From: Amphiduros pacificus
Taxonomy: Eukaryota; Annelida; Polychaeta; Phyllodocida; Hesionidae
Length of the DNA: 64,000 nt
Direction of reading: 5' to 3'
Assembly (NCBI GenBank): GCA_949316495.1
Contig: OX439004.1
Coordinates: forward strand, 1,118,501 to 1,182,500
In this document: piece after piece, positions 31,301 through 46,500 of the stretch
How the letters are laid out: every line of letters begins with the position of its first letter
Numbering within the stretch: position 1 is the stretch's first letter
Notes under the pieces: model-generated
The model's database searches: none
Seen by the model: the letters and a program-made list of their open reading frames with translations, nothing else
What the model was told of the DNA's origin: nothing
Made by a program: the position numbers and the translations under genes

Positions 31301-34300
31301 CATTTTACATTTTCTTCTTCTTCAAAATGAACATTAATTAATGCATCTTTTTAATGTAAAATTAATTTGCTATTAAAATGTTTTCAATTTGACATCTGAT
31401 GGGTTTGATTATCTATTTTTATTGCATTTATTGCAGCATCTGAAGAGGCAGCCAATGCTACAGAATATGCCAAGAAATTGCTCAAGTCTGGGGTAAATAT
31501 GCAATCTTATAATGATAGATGATCTTTTAAAAACTCTTTTAATCCGCAAGATTATATACCAGTTCTAGAATCAAACTATTTTTCCTTTATTGTTTCCAAA
31601 TATTGTTGTGAAAGCATAATTTGATGAAATGTCTTAATCTTTATAAAGATTTCTTTGGATAATGTATTTGACTGACCATTGAAATTTATACTAGCATGAA
31701 GCCATTGATGACCATTGGTTAAAATACCATTACAGGGATCTTGTTTGTGGAGAGACAATGGCTCATTAAAGTCACATATGTCTTATTCTGGTCCATGTCT
31801 GAGGAGACAATGAAACCATCTCAGTTTTAGCATAATTTGTTGTGTTCTTCAAGTACCTGTCACTCACCATTCTGCTGAGAAATTGCGTTTGGTAAAGCAA
31901 AGAACTGTAGCGATCCCTGGGCCTAGTGCATTGGCTAATGTGTAGGCTAGAGGGACCTCCCCGTTTTGTTCCGAGAGTGACTACCTTAGATAAAATTACA
32001 CGGAGATCAAATGTGACTTATAATTCAAACACTGTATTTATTACTTTATATACAACTGCTTGGAATATACAATATGAACATTAATAATACCGACAGACAC
32101 AGATTGACATGACTTGTGGTGACCATGGGACCCCCCCAGAGTAAATATGACTGATACGGTGAGACACTGTAAACAGCGTATTTCACCGATTAACATTGAA
32201 CAATCAACGTAACCAAATTATAAACTAAAATACAAATCCTGATAAGTTTTAGATACTAATTTAGATTCAATTTAGAAATGTTATGCCAAAATAAATGTAC
32301 CAGAAATACCAAGAAGAGTGGAAAGCCAACTGACCAAAACAACGTTCCTTCAAGATGACGTCATACAGGCTCTGTATGACGCCACTTGACTACAGACACA
32401 ATGGTCAGAGTTCATTGTGACTGGGAGTCCTTGACAACCAAACCTGTAAAAGGGGTACCTACGGGGAGTCACCACAAAACATAATCAATATGATCAATTT
32501 CCCTACAGAACAGTGATTAGTGTCTGATCAAATATACCCTTTAAAAGCCTTACAACATTTTCTCATTTAAATTTGAATTGTCTCACCACTTTAAGTTTAA
32601 TTATAAGGAGACAAAAGTCATATTGATCAGTAATTTCTTCTTGCAATATCTCTGCAATATGTACGAATATGTACGAATATGTGACCACACATGAATTACA
32701 GAAATGGAGATATTTTTATAAGATGAGTTTTATTTTTGCATTGTAGGCCATCAAGTTAGAAGTAGATAAAAAAGAACATAGAGAATTCAAGAGGACAAAA
32801 AGACAGAAGGTTTGTACGTTTTTAAATACATGTGATTGCCACAGTTTCATTTTCATATAATATCAAAGGCAATAATATTTGAAATATGAAATGTTTTATA
32901 CGATCAAACTTAATGATGCATATATTTATATGGTTTGTGGCAGGAACCTGAAAGCAAAGTGTCGGTGGGATTTCAGCCATTTTCAGCAACACAGGCAGAA
33001 GCAGATGAAGATAGAAATGAGGTGCAATCTTTATACTTATCATCAAAAAAATTTCTCCCAAATTTTGTGTATCTCTTATTTCTGTAAAGTGTCTCTTGGT
33101 GTAAACATATTTTTATTGATAATTGATCAGTGTGTGTTATTCTCATAAGTGTCTATATTTTATTTCAATAAGTAAAACTGATAGCCAAAGATTGAGTGTT
33201 TGATATAAACATAAATATTGTGTATCTGTTTTCTCCAGGGAAGTAAACCAAAAGTGAGGAAATTATACGACAGTTTTGTCAGCTCCAGTAAGTATATTCT
33301 GTGGAAAATTGAAAGATAGAATAATATAGTGTCAGGCCTTTGAGAAGAATGGCTCCACAATTTGTTTGCCTGTTTTAGCTGTAGCCAGGACAAGATGCTG
33401 TGGTTAAAGGGATTAAGCAGTGATTTTAAAAAATATGTATAAGTATCATAAATTAACTATAAAGATATTTGCCTTTCATGTCTAAATATTGTTTTGGTTG
33501 TTTGCCAGTTTTAGCCAGGACAAGATGTTGTGGTTAACCAGTGTATTTATGATGTTGTAGGGGACCTGGATATTGAAAGAGAACCTAAGGAGGATGACAA
33601 AGATCAAGATTATGAAAGCTCTGAGCGAGAACGAGAACGTGAGAGAGAAAGAAGAGATAGAGATCGGGACAGAGAGAGAAGAGATAGAGCAAACAGAGGA
33701 AGAGAGAGATTTAAAGAAATGGAACCACCCAAAAAAGGAAACACAATTTATGTACACGGAGTTGGGATCACAGAAGACCTTGTTCAGAAGGCTTTCTCAA
33801 ACACGGGCACTATCGTCAATGTTTCAATGGAGCAAGAGAAAAAGTGAATAAATATTTTGAGCATTTATTTTGGATTAAACAATTTGACATTTTTGAAGGG
33901 AATATGATTATTTGTGAATTATTTAGCGGCAGCAATGGAATTCAAATCAAATGATTTTTTTTTAAAAATTAGTTAGTTTGCAGATAGGGTGGCCATGATA
34001 TACAAAATTAGCTCACATAAACTTCTGATTTCTTTTTTTAAATGGATTATATTAAATACAAACTTTTTATAAATTTCAGCTTTCATTACATTCAAATGTC
34101 AATAATAGTACTTGTTATTTTTAGCTGTGCATTTGTGACATTTGACAAGATGGAGTCTGCAGATGAGGCAATATCTCAGGTAAAGTTTATTGGCGATAGT
34201 GTGCATTGGGTCTCCTCTCTAGCTGTGTAGCCATACTGCATAGGCTCTGAGTGCCCACGAGACATAAGTGGAGTGGCCAACTTCTCAAATCAAATCAAAT

Positions 34301-35923
34301 CAAATTATTTATGGGTTTCCCAAACTCCCATACAGGGGTACTCATGATGTAACATAAATATATAATACACCAAATTTATATGATAGATGTAAATTTATAT
34401 CCACCTATTGATGTCCAATTGATGACTTGAATTATTTGAACGATTTGAGGAGACTCATCTATTTTCAAATGGCACATGTCGGAGAAATATTTCATCACAT
34501 AGTTTGGGATATAAACATTTATAAAATTCCTTGATAATGATATGTGTTGAACAAGTCACTATCTGATAGGAATAATTGTGTAACAACATAAGTTGACTGG
34601 AGCTGATCAACATAGACATCAAAAGCCTAAGCTTTATTTATATATGGCAAACTATCTTCTTTGATAAGATTTATTTTAAGAGATTTAAACATAAACTCAG
34701 TTGATAATTTGATGTTTGACATTGGTAGAGTACATGACCTTGACACAGGGAAAAAAATCAGAGGTATTTTATTGGACTAATTACATGGAAAACATGAGAG
34801 TTAATATAGCTTTGAACAGTATTTTATTGCAAAGTGAAGAGACCTAAAATGTAAATCAACAGTATGAAAAGAAAATGCCTTTGGTGAAATGTGGATCATC
34901 AAATTAGGCAATATTTTCTAATCCAATAATCAAAGAAGCATTTGCAGAAATGTAATGCAGCTGCTAATATTCACGGATTCCTGGATTCACTGATTAGATT
35001 AAGTCTACTCCAATGCCTGGTGCGTGCTTCCATTGCAGATAAGTGGGAGTATGGTGGCGGGCGTCCATCTGAGAGTGTCCATGGCACGCAGACAGCCTTC
35101 ATTTGACCAGGTCCCCGACCCCTCAACATCTTCCTGGGCCACTATAGGTAGGACTATCTACATCGGATTTATATTCATCAAGCCTTTCATACTTATAAGC
35201 AGAGACTAAATATATGCAGGCCAATCAGCACCAGCCTAAAATAACCCTGTTGTTGGTCTGTCATTGTTTTGGATGCCATGATTGGTCAGTGAATTGGATG
35301 TGTATACGACACTTGTAGTATTGTAGTATCATTAATATTTTTTTTATCAAAATTTTCATCATATTTCCAAGATATCATTTACTATGCGTAACATTTGTTA
35401 TTTTAATAATAATACTATGAGCGCCATACACACATCTGGTTTGCTGACCAATCATAGCAGTCAAGACAACGGTGGGAAACAAGGGCGATTATTTCAATCA
35501 ATCAGACAGTCGCTAATAAATGTGTTACAAGTGACCATAGGAACAATGGAGGGAAATGACGATCACCACGTGTCTACATTTTAGCTTCACATAGATGGCT
35601 TTCTCAGAATAAATAATAGAGACAGATCATTAAATAGCTCAGAAAAATGGATAACAATAATAATAATTTAATGTTAATGACAATGGTAGAAAAACCAAAC
35701 AAACTGACAACAGAGTCATTTGAGGCAACTACGGATGGTCTAGTATGTTATATGCACATGGGTATGATTTTTCTTTTTTTTTTAATGTTTTTAAATGTTT
35801 GGGGTGATGAGATCAATAATAGATTATTGTGATTCCATTGCAGCTGCCAGCCATTCACAGAAAGGAGGACATCGAGACAAGCGAAATCTCGTCACATATG
35901 ATGCCGACAATGATATATTTTGA
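28310..35923 (+). CDS. NELFE: NELFE, negative elongation factor E (RD protein)
   Basis: RNA-binding subunit of NELF, which with DSIF pauses RNA polymerase II near promoters. Ten coding exons: 28,310-28,390, 31,204-31,276, 31,437-31,492, 32,747-32,809, 32,944-33,021, 33,239-33,287, 33,561-33,843, 34,125-34,179, 35,039-35,147 and 35,844-35,923. All phases agree. The product is 308 aa; human is 380. The N-terminal helix LTEEEEMLQKKYTKLRKK matches human LSEEEEALQKKFNKLKKK. It is followed by AKKLLKSGAI, GFQPF and KLYDSFVSS. An Arg/Glu/Asp-rich stretch spans about 152-183 and is much shorter than the human RD repeat. The RRM has RNP2 TIYVHG at 195-200 and RNP1 NCAFVTF at 228-234, and the end KGGHRDKRNLVTYDADNDIF matches the human end. 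A poly(A) signal AATAAA lies at 36,016-36,021. Confidence 0.96.
28472..28649. mobile_element. GC-rich MITE in the first NELFE intron
   Basis: Inverted ends GGTGCACACGATTGAAG and CTTTCAATCTTGTGTACC agree with about three mismatches. CACAG flanks both sides (28,467-28,471 and 28,650-28,654), giving a 5-bp duplication. The inside is rich in CCGCC/GGCGG palindromes and far more G+C-rich than its surroundings. No coding capacity; superfamily not assigned. Confidence 0.65.
29224..29854. mobile_element. hAT-like MITE, about 630 bp, in the first NELFE intron
   Basis: The left end CAGGGGTGGAAGAG is the inverse of the right end CTCTCCCACCCCTG, and further inside CTGAACCAATCTGG pairs with CCCAGATTGATTCAG. 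CAGGGGTG is a typical hAT terminus. Subterminal CCAATCTG / CAGATTGG words recur, as in hAT elements. No clear 8-bp flanking duplication was seen, so it may be old. No coding capacity. Confidence 0.65.
31493..32746. other. NELFE intron 3, mostly unassigned
   Basis: No exon was seen. The part from 31,890 to 32,480 is more complex in sequence than its AT-rich surroundings and holds a weak inverted pair (around 32,112 and 32,450) and a TGACGTCA at 32,356. It may be a repeat, but no termini could be supported. Confidence 0.3.
34276..34345 (-). mobile_element. Probable 3' tail of a non-LTR retroposon
   Basis: Read on the minus strand, a segment ending CCCATAAATAATTTGATTTG runs into a (TTTGA)n microsatellite. 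A short tandem tail of this kind is usual for invertebrate LINE and SINE 3' ends. The body of the element was not delimited. It lies in NELFE intron 8. Confidence 0.4.
35215..35500. repeat. Diverged inverted repeat in NELFE intron 9
   Basis: The arm at about 35,255-35,310 (ATGATTGGTCAGTGAATT) is the rough inverse of about 35,420-35,475 (TTGCTGACCAATCATAG). A related stretch, GTGATTGGTCAGTAAAT, lies at about 15,397-15,413. It is probably an old fold-back MITE. The edges are approximate. Confidence 0.4.
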
Positions 35924-37764
35924 GAGGACAATATTCAAAATATGGTACTTTGGTGCTATGAGACAGACATGGATAATTTTGGCAACTCAGCTTCCAAGAT
36001 GGATTTTTCTATACAAATAAAGTGAACCAATTATATGTCAACAGAAGGTCACTGATTCTTGATGAACTGTAGCACATAGGCTTCCAAAAGATGGGAAAAG
36101 ATAATGCGTAGGAGTCATTGTGTAATATCTGAAACAATTGAATTAAAATATATATATATGATTATTTATTACTGGTTTGTGTGCTTTCATGAGGGGGCTA
36201 TCAATTAGGGTCTTTTTCAAATAGATTTAACAGACACTTGTGAGGATGTTTCAATTGAAAAAGTTAATAGACATGAAAGACAAATAAAATTGTCACCTAT
36301 ATGTAAATTTTAAATGTTTTTGGCAAAATTGGTGCTTAATCCCTTTACAGCATTCACCATTTTAATATATCCTATTTTGTGCCTCTATATTTTTGTCCCC
36401 CACATTCTTCTGCAACAAGATTTAAAGTGAAATAAAAAAAAATTGTGCCATATGCACACATTTTTTAATTCTAATTGAAGTGCAAGGAAAAACTTGGGCC
36501 CAGATGTCAAGACAGTGTCATTATTTTAGACTTTCTCAATTAATTTAAATGGCAGGTATTTTTATTTTAACACTGATATTAGGGTTGTGTTACCTTGAGC
36601 TTGTTTTTTGCACAAGTTATACTTGCTAAAAGTTGGATTCCTAGATTTAATATTTGCTGCCATGGTAATAAAACAAATATGTTACAACAGATGCATAATT
36701 CTCTTCCCATATTTGCAACAGATTTGACTGTTACCATCCCTTATGAACCTTTTTATGATGCAAGGGTCCAGACATGAGGAGGGGGCTAGAAACTCAGTCA
36801 AGCAACAGATTTAATCTCTTCAAAGTATCTCTCCAACTGTATTGTCCAATCTAAATATTTGCCAAATTTAAGGCAATCATACTCAATAACTCTATGTTCC
36901 CATTACAAAAAAAAGCCCACTTTGCAGGCCCAGACATTTGTTTTATTTTTTACCATATCAAAACCCAAATTGACACCTTGAAAGTAAAAATGCAAGTATG
37001 CAACAGGATTTGTTTCTGATTAATCTGCGCTTTTTTCATCTGACATCATGAAAGGTATTGTCCTTTGAATAGTGCCAGAATGTCAAACAGTGCTGCCTTC
37101 CTTTGAGGTCAAATAAAGTCCATACTGGCCATGTTTACCCATCACATGCAGCTGATGGCTCAGACAGATTTCTTCTTACTTATCTTATTATTCCATGTAA
37201 AACTTAAATTTGTCATGTTTGTATGTGGATAAGCAGTCCATAATATAGGATTAATGCTTAATACCTTTAAACCTAATTGATTAAAGGTCCAAAGTTAAAA
37301 TAGGTCCTACTTGAAAGTGCTCTGTTTGGCTCTATCTTGTTAGTGTCATCAAAGGTTTTGTCTTTTTGAAGTGCTTGGATGATGTCAAACAAGCTAACCT
37401 ACTTTAAGTCTCTTCTGAGGTCAGAGTTCATGCTGGCCGTTTTTACCTGTAAAGTGGAGCTCTGGTTAACAGACCTCTGCACATAGTGCATACCATAAGT
37501 GTACAACATCTTTCCCTTAACAACCACCAATACCCTTTGGATAAAAAACCTGGACTCTAAACTTTTTGTTTTAATTCAAAATTTTATTCAGCATTTACAG
37601 AGGAAAATTTCCAATTGTATTTTATGCGCTTCAAAACCAAATGTTTGCAAAGTCAGTTTTTTGAACTGGTAATGTAGAATATAAGTGAAGTGTCAAGTTT
37701 GAGCCTCATGTTATGGCTTATTCTCTCGTGGACTTGATGTTTCTGTCCCTCCGAGTTTTAGCGC
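35924..37764. other. Intergenic DNA between convergent NELFE and alpha-tubulin
   Basis: Holds the NELFE 3' end and the tubulin 3' untranslated region. The tubulin poly(A) signal (AATAAA on minus) lies at 37,583-37,588. Bases about 37,035-37,145 and 37,345-37,455 are a diverged direct duplication (GTCAAACA, TGAGGTCA, GGCC(A/G)TTTTTACC-like words in order). No gene was seen. Confidence 0.5.
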
Positions 37765-40618
<2,854 letters not shown>

Positions 40619-40699
40619 TTTCTTTTATGCTTCACAAAAATAAACGATCAAAAATTTTCAACAAATAGAAAATAGTTGCGAGGAGATGTATAATGGATC

Positions 40700-40810
40700 T
40701 CTGCACAAACTCAACTGACAAACGAACGCTAGTCGCCTGCTTTTATATCGTCACGTAACTTACCATGGCAACGTTACGTCATCAAAAAGAATGTCATTTG
40801 ATTGGTCCTT
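40700..40810 (-). promoter_or_regulatory. Alpha-tubulin core promoter with TATA box, X-box, CRE half and CCAAT box
   Basis: Read on the minus strand towards the gene: CCAAT at 40,805-40,801, TGACGTAA at 40,781-40,774, GTTGCCATGGTAAG at 40,772-40,759, and TATAAAAG at 40,747-40,740. The 14-mer differs from the ideal RFX X-box palindrome GTTGCCATGGCAAC at two bases. The TATA box would place the transcription start near 40,710-40,716, about 95 bases before the ATG. Confidence 0.7.
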
Positions 40811-40989
40811 TCAAAAGAGCACACGTATGCGCGTGATCATTTAAAAAATCCATTGAAATGTGTATATCTTATGGATGTTCATTATTTGTCATTTTTTGTG
40901 ATAATTACGGCGATGGTGCAACATCGGCATAAAAATTTGATTTGTACAGATTTTTAGCAGACGAATTTTCAAAAGCTGACCGCGCATCT

Positions 40990-41156
40990 GCTACCGGAAA
41001 TGATCTCATCGCGTGCGCATGCCCAGTTGCGCACATGTGAAAATGTTATGATTTTGTCTTATTTTGATCATAATTTCGGCAAAATTTAATGCTTCAGAAG
41101 ACAGATCTGACAGTCTTAGCAGTGAATTGGCACCACTGTGCTTCAGTTGTTTAATG
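40990..41156 (+). promoter_or_regulatory. Possible RABGAP1 promoter and non-coding first exon
   Basis: An ETS-like ACCGGAAAT near 40,993 and an NRF1-like TGCGCATGCCC near 41,014 precede a stretch that ends with a 5' splice site, AATG|GTGAGT (GT at 41,157-41,158). The next suitable 3' splice sites are at 43,434 or 43,524. Placement of the exon is inference. Confidence 0.3.
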
Positions 41157-43423
41157 GTGAGTTTAAGAATAGTATTAAGAAAGTAATCTGATGTAAAATA
41201 GCGATCATAATGAACGTGGTTCATTCTGTTTTGGTCCTGTTATTTTTCTCAGTCAAATGTGCAGTCTGGTGAATTGAGGGTCAGATTCGGAAGGGAGAGG
41301 TGCAGTTCTTTTGACTTGTCCTGACCAAGAGACAGACATTGCTATTCCTAAAGCAGATTGTCAAGAAAATTCTGGATATATTCAAACAAATGTGACAACT
41401 CCATGAATGCAAGGCAAAAGATCCATGGGTTAGGACTGACAGGAGCTTGGAAGTTGGAGTTGGGAAGTTGACAGTTTTTGTGCAGTTCTGTGAAATCTGA
41501 GGTGGACCTATAAAATTTAATGTTACACCTAGGGATATCAAAAGATTCTCGTGACCAGTATCAGTCATAGTCAACTTCAAAGCTCATGTCTTGCAGAGAA
41601 AACCATATGGATAAATGAGAGCCTCTGAGTTCTTTTATAACACTAACCATGCTAACACTAACTAGTAACAGTGATAATTCAATAACATTTTGGAAATACA
41701 CAAATAAATCAAATGAGAGAGTTAGTAAAATGCAACATATCACCGATTTTAACATAATATATGAGCATATGACCATTATTGATGACATATATATTCAAGG
41801 GCATAGCAGTGATAGTTAAACAAGCACTCGCCAACGAACCAAGGCTAGTAGTAAATCCATTTGGCTTGTACTAAATTAACATTTTTCCTGTTAAATTTTA
41901 TCATTCACTCGCCAAAACTCACCAGTTGGTTAGTACTGTTGAAAATTTGTTTCTATTAGTTGACAGAATTGAGAACAGCAATTCCAGTTACCATTGAATA
42001 CGTCAGCTAAGCTCGATGGGGCCCATGTAGCTGCTGTCACAGTCTACTTCATTTCCGAAACTGATTGCTGATGAGTAGTCCTGGTTCTCAAGATAAAATA
42101 TTATGGGACTCTACTCTACCAAACAGTCCCAACATTTTTCAATATAAAACATTGGAAAGATGTCATTCTCAAAGACAAGTTATGTTATTGTTTAAGATAG
42201 TCGAGCAGATGGGCTTGTTGCATTCGGCACATGATGCGTGTTGTGTCAGTTCTGACATCTCTTATTTTTTTGGGCTTTTGGGATCAAAAAGTTTGAATAG
42301 AAATGTTCACATGTACATACTAGATAACATCAAACTTGGATTTAAATCATAAAACCCAATCATTTAGAAGTTATAAAAATGACACTTCACTGTATTTGGC
42401 GGGAATCAGTTTTGGGATATTGGCGTGTCCAGAAATGGATATTGAAGGGGGTGTTCAATTTAACTTTCAATTTGTTTCAATTTTAATTTATATCATTTGG
42501 TATTTCTTCTTCTTATAGGACTTTGTATGATATTTGTGAACACAAATATGCCAAAAAAAAATAAATACTTGTACAGAAAAGGAACTGTATTGTACCCCAT
42601 TTTTGCAAAACCCTGGACCTGCCACTGATGCCTTTCACACACTGTCCTTGTGTGACATCATACTGATACAAGTCACTCTGTGGTGAACGCGCCAATTTGC
42701 AAACGCGTCACGTGGCGAATGCAACAAGCCACCAGATGAGGTCTGCATTACCAAGTGCTGAAATACTAAAAAAAATAACCATGATATATTTCTATTCTTA
42801 AAAATCGTAATTGGTTGTGTACAGAGCAAACCTCTCATCACATGCTTATAGTTATGTAATATGATCATGAGCTGCCCTTAGAATATATATATATATTCTT
42901 TCTGGTGGATTTCAATGTGATTACATGCATTTCAAAATAGAAATATTGTGGATACATTGAATATTTTCAATGGATTTTCAGATAAGGAAGGAGTAATGAG
43001 CTCTTCTGCGTCACACATTTGGACAGTCTATAAATTCAATTTTCTACATCTGTTCATGAGTCTTGACTTTTACAATCAGCTGAACATCCTAATTTGAATA
43101 ATCATTGAATTTCTTTTTTTCCATCATTGTTAGACAATCACACTCATCACATCGCTTCGTCATATTATAGTCAGTGATTGACACCACATGTCTTCTATGT
43201 GCTTTAATTACAACATTATTGAAATGTATATATAGACATTTGATCTAATCTTAATTTTTGAGAGAAAGAGCTCTTTTTCATACATTTTGTACAGATTTTG
43301 TCAACTTTACATTCATTGCAAAGTTTTTATAACAATTAGAGTGGGGTTTCTCAGAAGGTCCAGTCATCTGATCTGCCTGCTAAGACCTAAGTCATCATGG
43401 AAAATATTTTGTTTTTCTACTGT
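41157..43423. other. Probable first RABGAP1 intron
   Basis: No coding exon was recognised. Apart from the inverted-repeat element at 42,212-42,732 and a short (AT)n run at about 42,880, it holds only AT-rich DNA. Confidence 0.4.
42212..42732. mobile_element. Inverted-repeat element, about 520 bp
   Basis: The left end GGCTTGTTGCATTCGGCACA and the right end TGGCGAATGCAACAAGCC are inverted copies with about three changes over 27 bp. CAGATG lies at 42,206-42,211 and 42,733-42,738, a likely 6-bp duplication. The element carries no long open frame. A diverged relative lies at about 9120-9570. Confidence 0.75.
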
Positions 43424-43569
43424 GTATTTCAGGTGAGTTGGAGTGAGGTTTGCTAGAGCATCAGAATGCTGGGAAACCCCACTTTAATGGTTATAAAAAC
43501 TATAAATTTCTACTGTGTATTTCAGGTGAATTGGAGTGAGGTTTGCTAGAGCATCAGAATGCTGGGAAT
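43424..43569 (+). repeat. Tandem duplication of a 3' splice site and 5' untranslated exon start
   Basis: TTCTACTGTGTATTTCAG|GTGA(G/A)TTGGAG and the next about 35 bases occur twice, at about 43,417 and 43,507, about 90 bp apart. Both copies keep a full acceptor. The ATG of the RABGAP1 gene follows only the second copy. Confidence 0.85.
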
Positions 43570-46500
43570 ATGGAGGACACGGTAAGCCGCAGTTCTGTTG
43601 ACTCCCTCTCCACTGGTGATGAATATGTGGTTGTCAATGCTGAACCCAGACTCAAGATCGCAGATAATGGTGACATTGAAGACCTGGAGAAGAAGCTGAG
43701 TGAAGTACTAAGTGACGAACATCCAAACGAAACCATGCCAAGCGGGGAACCCATGTCCTATACCAACAAAGCCAGTAAGCCTCCGCCGAGCAAGCAGCAG
43801 AGGGATGGCATGAACATGAAGTTGCCGTCTCATACTGACAGCAGATTTGATGACGTTAAGGAGAGGCTGGCTAGTCCTACAGGAACTGTTGATGATGATT
43901 CAGGTAAACATATTTTTTGGAATATTTCCTATCACTGATATTTGGTGAATGATAACTGGATTGAATTGTTATCTGAATTCGACTCTTGTTTGGGCTACTC
44001 CGAGATTAACTAAATTATATCGTGTGAGAATTTTTTTTAGAAATATTCTCATATTTTTCATATTTATCCATTTTTCCTAGTTGGTTTTGTGATATCATAT
44101 TTATTCTCTTGTTCATGAATGTATATATATAAGAAAGGAGACACCTGACTAAGATTGTGTTTGATAACATTGTGACAGGTCAGACCTTTGCCGCCCTGAG
44201 TCCCACCAGCCCCATGTTCCCTGAAGGAGACTGCCTCATATTTAATGGGGTCACCTATCTGGGGGCAGCGTCAGTCAATGCCCCACGAAGCGAGATGGAA
44301 ATCAACCGCAACATGAAGGTGATGAATGAGCAGACCCAGATGGCGATACCAGTCACGCTCAATGTGCCCAATACCTCCGAAGGCACTGTCCGGTAGGTCA
44401 CCACTGAACCACTCATGTTACAGTTATGTAAACAATCTTTCAAGACTTTGCGTAAATGTATTGACAGACTGGTGAAAATTGTAATTGTTTAATTATTTTT
44501 TATATGACAAGGTTGATTTATACATTTTTGTGTTCACAAATAACTAAACAAAAAAGCTCATTATTTTTTTGGATTTTACAGTAGAGTACAGACAATATTT
44601 TGAGTTGGAGTATATTTAGATGTGGATATTAATGAGATGTTGTGTTTATTGTAGCTTGATAGATCCAGGCAGTCAGACAGAGATCACCAGTTATCGCATT
44701 CACAGGATTCTCTTCTGTGCCAGAGGTCCTGTGGACACTGAAGAACGCCGCTGCTTTGCATTCACATGTAGTCATGGCGACAGTGTCGAGACCGCTATCT
44801 TCCAGTGCCATGTTTTCAGGTGTGAACAACAAGATCTGGTAAGTAACACAAAGTTTGCTATTTGACTTTTGCTAAATATATCAAATAAGACTATCTGTAA
44901 GCATTCTTAGATTTTTTTTCAATCAAACAATTCTTCATTTTTCAACTGTGTAAAATATTTGAGAGAGAATTGTTAAATTTTCCATCTGTCAAAAGACGTC
45001 AAAATCAGGATAATTCTGAAATTGATATTAATGTTTTGAGAAACAGATCAAAACATTTGATTATTTGTGCCATTATAATTTATGTGATAATTTGATAAAA
45101 CTTTGAAGTATCAATGTTCATGAAAATATTCTTTCATTTTAAGGATCTAAATAATACCATGTTATGATATGCTACAGGTGGGCAAGATCTTGTATAGTTT
45201 TGCAATGGCATTCCGACGTGTACCCAAATCACCGAGTACAATATCTGAGTCGAGCAGCATTGTGGAGGAGAGCTTGTTCCGGTTCAACATCAGCCTCGAA
45301 TTCAGGGAAGATGATGGCAAGGGCAACTTCAGCACCTGTCCTAAAGATAAAAATGTGTTCAAACTGAGGTGCGATGTGGAGAAAAAGATTGTCATTACTG
45401 TCCAGCAGGTGTCTCACAACAGGGAACTCAAGATAGAAAGGTCAGTCCTCGTAGAAGTACTCTTAGACTATCATATTTACAGACAACATATAAATTACCT
45501 CCAAATATCACCACAAGAATGACATTTGGAAATAAGAGTTTTATTTCAATAATTTTATTTCATAACAAAATCAAAACATTTCAGATCTCTACAATAAAAC
45601 ATATTTATCTTCTATAAGGCCAAAAATAATGATAATCTTGTTTACATTAATGTGCCCTGAAAAAAATAGGATATGGGGTAGATTTTATTTTTTATTTATC
45701 TATTTATTTTTTAAAGGATCATATAAATTGGGAATGGATATATGTATAAATGAAGTTATAACTGAAAATATGTCTTTCACTGAGAAAGTTAAAAAAATAA
45801 ATCTCTAGAGTATGTGGTTTGAACTTGGGTAGGCATGGACATCAGAAACACGGTTCTTTATTTTAGGCCTAGTTAAGGAATCTAAGATCTCACTCCAAAT
45901 GTTGAACCAATATGACCTTTATATCAGCTGATAACCAAGCCTCCAGATTGATTGTACATTGATATTATGTATAATATGTGGCTCTGTGGATAAACAAAGA
46001 TCTAAGGTTTCAGACCACTACAAAGAATTGATCTAAGGCTGTCAATTACAGTGATGAAAGTCTTCAGGAAATAACCTGAATTCATTTTTTCTTCTTCAAA
46101 TGTAAAATTCAAAATGGTCTGAACTCAGTCTGAAACATCCAAAAATGACATTTCTGAAAGGGGGTAGGGGTATCTTCAGGTTAATTTTTAAGGGTTTCAG
46201 GTTTTTTCCTGAATGCTGACTTTCTTCACTGCAATTATAAATAGAGTTTCAGAATAAAGACCAATAAATGTTTGTGTATTCATTTGCAGGTGCTTTGGTT
46301 TATTGATCAGCCCGGGTAGGAATGTCAAACATGGAGATATGCATCTGATAGACATGGTAAATTCTTAGATTTCTTCTGTCATTCATTTATTAGATCTGTT
46401 AGTATTTCCCAACTTGCTTGCTACCAGTCTCACGGGTTGTGACATACAGGTTAGATGCATTTTAGTTTTCTAATTGCCTTCTTCTGTTCCCACTAAAATT

